A DNA stretch of 6,092 nt from an uncultured Lewinella sp. (GCA_938021455.1 CALIGP010000159.1:1-6092), one strand, 5' to 3'; positions 1 to 4,659 are shown, counted from the stretch's first letter. Made by a program: numbers and translations. Notes: a model not told the origin generated them from the sequence alone.

Positions 1-2
1 AT

Positions 3-194
3 GTCGTTGATCATTACAGTGAAGGTGTTCAGGATCATCCCAACCTGAGCCCTATCCTCCGGAACGAGGACGGTTCCGTCAGGCATCTTAATCTCTCTGA
101 AACCGACAAGCAAGCCCTCATCGATTTCCTCAAACTAACGACGGATCGAACAATTCAGACTGCGGAGCATTTGAGTGATCCGTTTATTCGGTAA
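3..194 (+). CDS. C-terminal fragment of a cytochrome c peroxidase-like protein (5' end outside window)
   Basis: The frame is open from base 3 to a TAA at 192-194 and gives 63 residues. It begins VVDHYSEGVQDHPNLSPIL, continues with RHLNLSETDKQALIDFLKL, and ends in SDPFIR. The pattern 'VV-x-x-Y-x-x-GVQ...HPNL', followed by 'LNL(S/T)-x-x-(D/E)K-x-AL-x-x-FLK-x-L(T)' and a closing 'SDPF', is what I recall from the C-terminal haem domain of Bacteroidota di-haem cytochrome c peroxidase (MauG/CcpA) proteins. Those are periplasmic enzymes that reduce H2O2 with electrons from c-type cytochromes. The CxxCH haem sites and any signal peptide lie upstream of the window, so the call rests on the tail alone. 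The gene converges on the deoxynucleoside kinase, with a heptad-repeat spacer between them. Another cytochrome c-domain protein with the same tail is possible. Confidence 0.68.
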   Translation, partial: VVDHYSEGVQDHPNLSPILRNEDGSVRHLNLSETDKQALIDFLKLTTDRTIQTAEHLSDPFIR

Positions 195-199
195 GGGTC

Positions 200-262
200 G
201 GGTTGCAGGTTGCGGGTTCCAAGTTACAGGTTGCGGGTTGCGGGTTGCGGGTTGCGGGTTAG
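200..262. repeat. Heptad array, left arm (nine 7-bp units, consensus GGGTTGC)
   Basis: Nine consecutive 7-bp units stay in phase across this stretch: GGGTTGC, AGGTTGC, GGGTTCC, AAGTTAC, AGGTTGC, then three GGGTTGC and a final GGGTTAG. The array starts 6 bp after the stop codon of the upstream gene. It is the reverse-complement partner of the array at 276-345, so a transcript through it could fold into a long imperfect hairpin. The mixture of perfect and diverged units suggests repeated expansion plus drift. Confidence 0.9.
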
Positions 263-275
263 TTATTATAAATTA

Positions 276-345
276 CCAGCTTGCACCTTGTAACCTGCAA
301 CTTGCAACATCCACCTTGCAACCTGCCCCCTGCAACCTGTACCTA
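276..345. repeat. Heptad array, right arm (ten 7-bp units, consensus GCAACCT)
   Basis: Ten in-phase 7-bp units read CCAGCTT, GCACCTT, GTAACCT, GCAACTT, GCAACAT, CCACCTT, GCAACCT, GCCCCCT, GCAACCT, GTACCTA. The consensus GCAACCT is the reverse complement of AGGTTGC in the left arm. The last unit contains the stop codon of the minus-strand kinase (CTA at 343-345). Only 13 bp, AT-rich, separate the two arms. The inverted pair between convergent genes is well placed to act as a bidirectional terminator. That role is inference, since no clean T-tract is present. Confidence 0.88.
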
Positions 346-975
346 CAAAACCACCCTCGTCATCCCCACCGGATAAGTTTCTTTCATCAACGCCACCATC
401 CGGTCATAGATAGCCGCATCTTCTTCGAAATTGGCGTCGCCAAGGTCCATTACCAGAACCGGTTGCTCCTTCTGACTACCGAAGTAATTGAAATAAGCTG
501 TTTGCACGGAAGTGAGGTAATCGTCCTTGATTTCTTGCTCGTATTCCCGACCACGCTTAGCGATGTTGGCTTGCAGGCACTCTACGGGCCGGTGCAGGTA
601 AACAATCAGATCCGGGTTCGGGAAGCCTGCATCCATAACCTTGAACAGGCGGCTGAAGAGACGAAACTCCTCCGCCGGCAAGGTATTACGGGCAAAGAGT
701 AATGTTTTGACGAAGATGTAATCCGCGATCACCCCGTTAGAGAACAAGTCCGTTTGCGTCAGCTCATGCTGTAGCTGCTTGTGTCGCTCTGCCATAAAGA
801 AAAGCTCCACGGGAAAGGCATAGCGTTCGGGTTCTTTATAAAATGGGGGAAGGAAAGGGTTGTCACTGAAAGCCTCCAGGATCAGCCGTCGGTTATGGTC
901 CTCCGACAGGCGGTTGGCCAGCGTTGTTTTTCCGGCTCCGATATTGCCCTCGATGGCGATGAATGTGGGAAGCAA
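343..975 (-). CDS. Deoxynucleoside kinase (deoxyadenosine/deoxyguanosine kinase-type)
   Basis: The 210-residue product is a P-loop kinase that phosphorylates deoxynucleosides for dNTP salvage in the cytoplasm. Visible landmarks are: the Walker A motif GNIGAGKTT at residues 10-18; the ILEAF segment with the likely substrate/catalytic Glu34; ADYIF at 84-88, at the place of the family's D-R-(S/Y) region; LIVYLHRP at 123-130, a strand common to dNKs; and the arginine-rich lid RGREYEQEI at 141-149. Length matches bacterial dNK enzymes of about 200-220 residues. No ATG lies between the upstream in-frame stop (TAA, 1027-1029) and the P-loop, so the TTG at 973-975 is the best start. It gives nine residues before GNIGAGKT, as expected. 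No Shine-Dalgarno sequence is visible. The gene is divergent from folK, and its stop lies in the last heptad of the 276-345 array. Substrate preference (dA, dG or broad) cannot be read from sequence alone. Confidence 0.92.
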   Translation of the reverse strand: MLPTFIAIEGNIGAGKTTLANRLSEDHNRRLILEAFSDNPFLPPFYKEPERYAFPVELFFMAERHKQLQHELTQTDLFSNGVIADYIFVKTLLFARNTLPAEEFRLFSRLFKVMDAGFPNPDLIVYLHRPVECLQANIAKRGREYEQEIKDDYLTSVQTAYFNYFGSQKEQPVLVMDLGDANFEEDAAIYDRMVALMKETYPVGMTRVVL

Positions 976-979
976 GGGT

Positions 980-1011
980 GGTATTTTGGTTCGTTGGTAT
1001 TTTGGTAATTT
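980..1011. repeat. Octad array at the 5' end of the kinase gene (four 8-bp units, consensus GGTATTTT)
   Basis: Four in-phase 8-bp units read GGTATTTT, GGTTCGTT, GGTATTTT, GGTAATTT. They belong to the same family as the GGTCTTTT/GGTAATTT units at 2771-2820. The array lies 4 bp upstream of the kinase's TTG start, in the divergent spacer shared with folK (976-1086). No inverted partner array is seen in this spacer. Near-matches to a TAnnTTTG box occur within it, but none is exact, so I do not call a promoter. Confidence 0.75.
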
Positions 1012-1086
1012 GTGCCGTTCGCAATATTACGATAAAGTAGGCAAGTCCCCACAAACCATAGTGATCTTGTGCAGCAACAAATTAAT

Positions 1087-1542
1087 ATGGCTCACCTCCT
1101 TACCATTGCCCTGGGAACCAACCTTGGAAACCGAAGCGATAATATGAATCAGGCTCGCTCTTTGATCCAAGAGCGCATTGGCCCAATCATTCAGGAATCA
1201 ACCATTCTGGAAACCAAAGCCTGGGGAGTAACAGAGCAGCCGGACTTCCTAAACCAGGTCGTTGTCGTATCTCTCGACCAGCACGATTTTGCAGGTACAA
1301 CAAGAAGCTCCATTAGGGCAACGTTGCATCACCTGCTGGACATCACCCAATCCATTGAAAGAGACCTCGGCAGAGAGCGCAAAACTCACTGGGGTGCCCG
1401 CACGATCGACCTTGACCTCATCTTCCTCGGCGATATTCGCTATGAGGATGAACGAATCAGTTTACCGCATCCCTGGTGGAAAGAACGTGACTTTGTGAGA
1501 GGATTAGTAGACGTTCCGCTTGTAGATGGCTTCGGCTTGTAG
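1087..1542 (+). CDS. folK: 2-amino-4-hydroxy-6-hydroxymethyldihydropteridine diphosphokinase (HPPK)
   Basis: FolK transfers pyrophosphate from ATP to 6-hydroxymethyl-7,8-dihydropterin in folate biosynthesis. From the ATG at 1087 the product is 151 residues. It opens MAHLLTIALGTNLGNR, matching the family's N-terminal '(L/A)LG(S/T)NLG(D/N)R' motif. The diagnostic HPPK signature follows: DLGRERKTHWGARTIDLDLI, containing the conserved W-G-x-R-x-(I/L)-D-(I/L)-D metal and ATP site. Next comes LPHPWWKERDFV, matching 'LPHP...R-x-FV'. A GTG at 1069 would add six residues (VQQQIN) but gives no better family match, so ATG is preferred. The tail is short. After RDFV the family normally continues for about 20-25 residues through a 'PL-x-(D/E)I-x-P' segment, whereas here the last 11 codons (1507-1539, VDVPLVDGFGL) consist of spacer repeat units ending at TAG. 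The catalytic core is intact, so activity is plausible. Confidence 0.93.
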   Translation: MAHLLTIALGTNLGNRSDNMNQARSLIQERIGPIIQESTILETKAWGVTEQPDFLNQVVVVSLDQHDFAGTTRSSIRATLHHLLDITQSIERDLGRERKTHWGARTIDLDLIFLGDIRYEDERISLPHPWWKERDFVRGLVDVPLVDGFGL

Positions 1543-1627
1543 ACGCCTTCGGCTTTTAGACAGAAATGATCGCTTTGCTCCATTTCTTTTTAGACGCGCT
1601 TCGCGCTTGTAGGCTTCGCCTTCGGTC
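1508..1627. repeat. Plus-oriented spacer repeat units, TAGACG(C)CTTCGGCTTG type
   Basis: At least five related units begin with TAG: 1508-1522 (15 bp), 1523-1539 (17 bp, TAGATGGCTTCGGCTTG), 1540-1556 (17 bp, TAGACGCCTTCGGCTTT), 1591-1609 (19 bp, TAGACGCGCTTCGCGCTTG) and 1610-1627 (18 bp, TAGGCTTCGCCTTCGGTC). A diverged segment at 1557-1590 also starts TAGAC. Most units contain a tiny palindrome such as GCC-TTC-GGC or GCG-CTTCG-CGC. The first two units and the start of the third lie inside folK and supply its last 11 codons and its stop. Confidence 0.85.
1562..1591 (+). terminator. Candidate rho-independent terminator for folK
   Basis: AGAAATG (1562-1568) and CATTTCT (1581-1587) form a perfect 7-bp stem around a 12-nt loop that could add a short GC pairing. 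Five Ts run from 1587 to 1591. It lies about 20 bp after the folK stop in the correct orientation. The stem is AT-rich, so strength is uncertain. Confidence 0.45.
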
Positions 1628-1643
1628 AAGTCTTTACCGGAGC

Positions 1644-1693
1644 TCTAAAAGGCCGAAGGCCGTCTACCAGAAAAACAAGCGTAGCGCGTTTTT
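1644..1693. repeat. Minus-oriented copies of the spacer repeat units
   Basis: 1644-1666 reads, on the minus strand, TAGACGGCCTTCGGCC followed by TTTTAGA. This matches the plus-strand unit at 1540-1560 with two single-base insertions. 1671-1693 on the minus strand contains ACGCGCTACGCTTGT, a diverged copy of the 1591-1610 unit. The spacer therefore carries the same unit family in both orientations, forming an inverted pair across roughly 85 bp. Confidence 0.8.
1671..1693 (-). terminator. Hairpin terminator downstream of arsS, probably bidirectional
   Basis: AAAAAC (1671-1676) pairs with GTTTTT (1688-1693), and GCG (1679-1681) with CGC (1685-1687), around a TAG loop and a two-base AA bulge. 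It begins 3 bp past the arsS stop codon. A-tract and T-tract flanks on both sides suit termination from either convergent gene. The hairpin is itself built from a repeat unit. Confidence 0.6.
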
Positions 1694-1696
1694 CCC

Positions 1697-2767
1697 CTAA
1701 GCCACCACCCCCGTACAGCTACTCCCCGCCCCTGCCGTACAGCCATAGCAATGCTGATTGAGCACGATATTGCGGTTCAGCAACTCTTCTTCGTTGAAAG
1801 TGGAGATGTGCTGCCCCTTAGCGGCAACCTTAAGGTCGAGCATCTGGTTGAAATCGCAGTCAGAGAGATAACCGTCCCAGCTAACCGAGACCGTATTGCG
1901 GCACATCAGGCTGTCGACGGTTTCCGGATTATAAGCATCCACCAGTTTCTGCATATACTCTTCGTAGTTACCGGTCTCCAGGAGGTAATCCAGGAATCGG
2001 GCAACGGGAAGATTGGTAATGGCGTAAAGTTGGTTGAAGACAATGCCGAACTTCCGGTCGAGCTGACGCTTAAATTCCGCTTCAAGTGTTTCTTGCTTAC
2101 CGGGTAGGTAAGCACCGGAGGGGTTAAAGACAAGGTCGAGAATCAGTCCGGATCCGGGCTTACCGTAACCGGCTTCGTTCAGGAGTTGCAGGGCTTTGAT
2201 GGAGTCTTCAAAGACACCGTCTCCCCGCTGATTATCCGTACGGGCTTTAGAGAAATACGGCAGACTGGAAACGACCTGCACCTTATGCTTTGCCAGAAAC
2301 TCGGGCAAATCCCGATACTTCGGGTTAGCCATAATGATGGTCAGGTTACAGCGGTCGATGACCTGCTTGCCCAGCGCCGTACACTGCTCTACAAACCAAC
2401 GGAAACCGGGGTGCATTTCCGGGGCTCCGCCCGTAATGTCAATAATTTTGATGGAGGGTGTAGCGGCAATGATATCGACGCAGGTTTGCAGGTCTTCCAT
2501 TGACATATTCTCCTCCTTCTTATCCGGGCCGGCATCCACGTGACAGTGGGCACAAGTCTGGTTACAGAGTTTACCAATGTTCAATTGAAAAACTTCAATA
2601 CTGGTGGGCTTGAAGGGAGCGTGGCCCAGAACCGCCAACTTATCAGAAAAACGCGGAAATTTGGCGTCCGAAATATCCTTTCCGTTCAGTACGTTGAGCT
2701 GCACGAAAGTGCTGTTCAGGCGGTTTCCGGTAACGGAAAGGGATTTTGTTTTTTGCTTAATGGCCAT
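1697..2767 (-). CDS. arsS: Arsenosugar biosynthesis radical SAM protein ArsS (Cys form)
   Basis: The 356-residue product matches ArsS (the radical SAM/Cys-rich family I recall as TIGR04167), proposed to add the adenosyl-derived ribose in conversion of dimethylarsenate to arsenosugars. The radical SAM [4Fe-4S] motif CNQTCAHC places Cys68, Cys72 and Cys75 in the family's 'QLNIGKLCNQTCAHCHVDAGP' context. ITGGAPE (about 110-116) fits the SAM-binding GGE-like loop. The C-terminal Cys-rich domain has Cys289 (MCRN), Cys304 (DCDFNQ) and the closing HCYGCTAGAGSSCTG with Cys340, Cys343 and Cys351, likely ligands of an auxiliary cluster. Some relatives are selenoproteins, but no in-frame TGA is present here. 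The start is the ATG at 2765-2767, directly beside the octad array. The gene lies downstream of the phosphoesterase/peroxidase-like fusion in the same direction, separated by 191 bp. No arsM is present in the window. Confidence 0.93.
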   Translation of the reverse strand: MAIKQKTKSLSVTGNRLNSTFVQLNVLNGKDISDAKFPRFSDKLAVLGHAPFKPTSIEVFQLNIGKLCNQTCAHCHVDAGPDKKEENMSMEDLQTCVDIIAATPSIKIIDITGGAPEMHPGFRWFVEQCTALGKQVIDRCNLTIIMANPKYRDLPEFLAKHKVQVVSSLPYFSKARTDNQRGDGVFEDSIKALQLLNEAGYGKPGSGLILDLVFNPSGAYLPGKQETLEAEFKRQLDRKFGIVFNQLYAITNLPVARFLDYLLETGNYEEYMQKLVDAYNPETVDSLMCRNTVSVSWDGYLSDCDFNQMLDLKVAAKGQHISTFNEEELLNRNIVLNQHCYGCTAGAGSSCTGVVA

Positions 2768-2820
2768 GTTGGTAATTTGGTCTTTTGGTCTTTTGGTCTT
2801 TTGGTCTTTTGGTGCTTTGG
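2765..2820. repeat. Octad array, left arm (8-bp units, consensus TCTTTTGG)
   Basis: Four perfect tandem TCTTTTGG units occupy 2781-2812. They are flanked in phase by CATGTTGG (2765-2772), TAATTTGG (2773-2780) and TGCTTTGG (2813-2820). The outermost unit contains the start codon of arsS (CAT at 2765-2767 on the plus strand). Scattered relatives follow at 2847-2871, with TATTTTG and TCTTTTGG. The inverted partner is at 2931-2962. Confidence 0.92.
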
Positions 2821-2930
2821 ACCGTCGTTGGAGGCGGTACCGGAGTGGTATTTTGTTCTTTTGGTACTGGTTTGAAGCAAGAGAGTTGATTTCTTTTCTC
2901 CCATCTAAATCGCTTTTCTAGTGCGATAGC

Positions 2931-2962
2931 CCAAAAGGCCAAAGTACCAACAGACCAATTAC
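2931..2962. repeat. Octad array, right arm (inverted, four 8-bp units)
   Basis: Four in-phase units read CCAAAAGG, CCAAAGTA, CCAACAGA, CCAATTAC. Read on the minus strand they give GTAATTGG, TCTGTTGG, TACTTTGG, CCTTTTGG, a diverged copy of the left arm starting at the same GTAATT edge. The terminal unit contains the stop codon of the upstream fusion gene (TTA at 2959-2961, TAA on the minus strand). A transcript through the 2959-2767 spacer could fold into a long stem between fusion gene and arsS. A separate 5-bp hairpin (ATCGC 2909-2913 with GCGAT 2923-2927) lies just inside. Confidence 0.85.
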
Positions 2963-4284
2963 ATCGTCACCTTCTCCACCTGTCGTTGCATTTGTCTTGC
3001 GTAAATAAGGGTTGTTCCGGCCTTCACGGCGGCAGCTACGTGTACGGCTTCCATCATTTGCTCCTCGTCGGCGCCCGCCTGCAGGGAGTTCGTGGTGTAA
3101 GCATCAATACAGTAGGAGCACTGAATCGCGTGACTGACGGCGAGGGCAATAAGCGCCTTTTCGCGTTCGGTCAGCGCCGAATCACCTTCGGTGACTCCGC
3201 TGTACCAGTCGAAGAATTTGTTGCCCATATCCTCCTGCCAGTCGACGATTTTGCCGAAGGACTTCAGGTCTTTGGGGTCGGAATATTTTTCCATTTTAGT
3301 GATATTTTTCAGCGGTAATCGGGCTTTTGGGGGCGCGGACGTGGTTACTGAGCCTGCCGAATGTACAGGATGCAATGTTTGTTGATAGAAAGCAGCGGAA
3401 GCCTCCGCCTTAATGGTTATGGGGTCGAGCGAGACACCTTCCCGTGCCTCCTCAGCGGGAGGCATAATCTCGGTATTGTCCCAGATACCGGTCGTTAGCG
3501 TAGCGGCGTAGGAGACGGGCAACCTGCGGTCGTCTAACATACGCGCTTTAGCCCTCTGATGGTTGTAGTGCAAGGGGTGAAAGTGATAATCAAAGCCGTT
3601 CGTGTCGTCAAGCGTCATAAACCAGGTGCGCGGCGTGCCGTCGTTGGCGGGCATTCCGATGACACCGGCGTTGAGCCAGAGGCCCGGAGGGCCGTTTCTC
3701 GTAGCGGGGGGGCTTGCCCCCTCGACGCCCGCCGGCAGGCGGGCAGCAAACGGCAATCCACAATGCCCCCCAATCACCACCTCTGCACCTGCGGCCGCGC
3801 AAAATTGTGCCTTCAGCTCCGCTTCTGTACTTCGCCAGACGAATTCCGATTGGTTACGCGGGGAGCCGTGCAGCACGGCTACTTTACGGCCAGCATAGGT
3901 GAAGCGCAGCATATCCGGCAAACCGGCCATGTATTCCAGGTTGCGCTCGGTAACGTTGTTGGCAGCGTAGTTATACCACAGCTTGGCGAACATATCGCAG
4001 CGGGAGCCGTCGCCAAAGCCACAGCCGCAATCATCGGTTCCATTGACGAGGTTCGTCTCTACATTGCCAGCGATGGCGTGGATGCCCCAGTCCTCGATCA
4101 GGTCCAGGCAAGCAGCGGGGTCGGCGCAGTAGCCGGGGGTGTCCCCGCAGCAGATAACATTGTCCGGCGGGATGCCCAGGCGCTCGGCTTCGGCCCGCAG
4201 TGCCGTGAGCGCCTCGAGGTTGGAGTAGGCCCCGCCGAAGATGAGGAGGGGGCCGGTTATTTTATTAATGTTGTTTTCCTTCAT
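2959..4284 (-). CDS. Fusion: metallophosphoesterase-like domain plus arsenosugar-associated AhpD/carboxymuconolactone decarboxylase-like domain
   Basis: One uninterrupted 441-residue ORF holds two domains. Residues about 12-265 look like a calcineurin-type phosphoesterase: CCGDTPGYC (GD at 47-48), AGNVE (GN at 73-74), VLHGSPRNQ (His139), IGGHCGLP (GGH at 172-174) and LNAGVIGMPANDGTPR. The canonical first motif D-x-H is replaced by GGAYSN (17-22), a variant I recall from a family subgroup, so metal binding and catalysis may differ. Residues 331-441 match the peroxidase-like partner of ArsS (recalled as TIGR04169). It has EREKALIALAVSHAIQCSYC with the redox pair Cys389/Cys392, then IDAYTTNSLQAGADEEQMMEAVHVAA. 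Met331 is where a stand-alone version would start, with an A-rich leader before it. Residues about 285-330 form a low-conservation linker. A 64-bp palindrome adds a loop at 177-198. The start is the ATG at 4282-4284. The gene is codirectional with arsS. Confidence 0.85.
   Translation of the reverse strand: MKENNINKITGPLLIFGGAYSNLEALTALRAEAERLGIPPDNVICCGDTPGYCADPAACLDLIEDWGIHAIAGNVETNLVNGTDDCGCGFGDGSRCDMFAKLWYNYAANNVTERNLEYMAGLPDMLRFTYAGRKVAVLHGSPRNQSEFVWRSTEAELKAQFCAAAGAEVVIGGHCGLPFAARLPAGVEGASPPATRNGPPGLWLNAGVIGMPANDGTPRTWFMTLDDTNGFDYHFHPLHYNHQRAKARMLDDRRLPVSYAATLTTGIWDNTEIMPPAEEAREGVSLDPITIKAEASAAFYQQTLHPVHSAGSVTTSAPPKARLPLKNITKMEKYSDPKDLKSFGKIVDWQEDMGNKFFDWYSGVTEGDSALTEREKALIALAVSHAIQCSYCIDAYTTNSLQAGADEEQMMEAVHVAAAVKAGTTLIYARQMQRQVEKVTM
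3691..3754. repeat. 64-bp composite palindrome inside the phosphoesterase coding region
   Basis: Outer arms GCCGTTT (3691-3697) and AAACGGC (3748-3754) enclose two further hairpins. GGGGG (3708-3712) pairs with CCCCC (3717-3721) around CTTG, and GCCCGCC (3727-3733) pairs with GGCGGGC (3738-3744) around GGCA. The result is a three-way-junction shape. It encodes residues 177-198 of the fusion protein, a Pro/Ala/Gly-rich loop between the GGHCG and NAGVIGMP motifs, without a frame break. It resembles mobile palindromic elements in form, but no named family is recognised. Confidence 0.75.
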
Positions 4285-4386
4285 GCTTGCAAGGTGTATA
4301 GATACGAAGGACGGAAGGATAAGGTTTAGTTAGCCAGAATAATTAATGAGCAGATGCTGGAAGGAGACAGTTTAAGCAGGATAAGT

Positions 4387-4552
4387 CTAGTGGTTAGCGA
4401 TCAAAATTCACCGCAGCTTGACTTGTTATCGCGGCTCCTTGCTGCCCGGCCTGAAGTCCACCGTAGCTATGGCTATGCTAAACTTCCGTCCGGTTGCCAG
4501 CAACCACGCTAACGGCGTCAAGCTATTGCGAATTTCAATCGCCAACCACTAG
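4387..4552. repeat. 166-bp long imperfect palindrome in the divergent spacer
   Basis: The ends 4387-4409 and 4530-4552 are inverted copies agreeing at 20 of 23 positions; both outer ends are CTAG, with CTAGTGGTT at the left edge. The match continues inward: GCTTGAC (4416-4422) answers GTCAAGC (4517-4523). A looser region with TTGCTG and GGAAGT-like blocks leads to a near-palindromic centre around TAGCTATGGCTATGCTA. It is non-coding, and no target-site duplication is evident. It could be a MITE-like element or a highly structured RNA. Flanking bases 4285-4386 hold no gene I can support. Confidence 0.8.
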
Positions 4553-4586
4553 GTGTTTAACCCCTTCTTATTAGGTATAAACACCT
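4551..4586. promoter_or_regulatory. Perfect 9-bp inverted repeat upstream of the secreted protein gene
   Basis: AGGTGTTTA (4551-4559) and TAAACACCT (4578-4586) are perfect inverted copies separated by 18 bp. They lie about 40-75 bp upstream of the -7 box of the next gene. The first arm shares two bases with the end of the long palindrome. No T-tract follows, so an operator or RNA hairpin is as likely as a terminator. Function is unassigned. Confidence 0.45.
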
Positions 4587-4626
4587 GCTTTACCCCAAAA
4601 GATCAGCCTGCGGCAGTACATGGAAA

Positions 4627-4634
4627 TACATTTG
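4627..4634 (+). promoter_or_regulatory. Bacteroidota-type -7 box TACATTTG
   Basis: TACATTTG is an exact fit to the Bacteroidota -7 consensus TAnnTTTG. It lies 25 bp before the ATG at 4660, giving a leader of roughly 20 nt. No clear TTTG-like -33 element is present about 20 bp upstream, so the promoter may be weak or activator-dependent. Confidence 0.55.
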
Positions 4635-4659
4635 CGGCATAATCTACTTACCTACTGCT

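Noticed and set aside
200..345. CRISPR array
   Set aside because: The units are 7 bp, contiguous and without unique spacers, and no cas gene is present.
175..702. 175-codon plus-strand ORF
   Set aside because: It begins inside the cytochrome fragment, runs through the heptad arrays (giving low-complexity repeats) and then lies antisense to the well-supported kinase.
1069..1086. GTG start adding six residues to FolK
   Set aside because: The extension VQQQIN has no family support, and the ATG at 1087 places the LGTNLG motif at the usual distance from the N-terminus.
976..1086. Promoter boxes in the kinase-folK spacer
   Set aside because: Only near-matches to TAnnTTTG are found (for example TAATTTG and TATTTTGG). 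They are by-products of the octad units, so they are not reliable.
1697..2767. Selenoprotein form of ArsS
   Set aside because: All expected cysteine positions are Cys codons, and no in-frame TGA occurs in the ORF.
3691..3754. tRNA or tRNA-like gene because of its cloverleaf-like fold
   Set aside because: It has only three stems, no T-loop or anticodon arm consensus and no acceptor end, and it lies within a conserved coding frame.
3559..4329. 256-codon plus-strand ORF
   Set aside because: It is antisense to the phosphoesterase domain, which has clear family motifs. Its own translation shows no recognisable domain and is typical of a GC-rich shadow frame.
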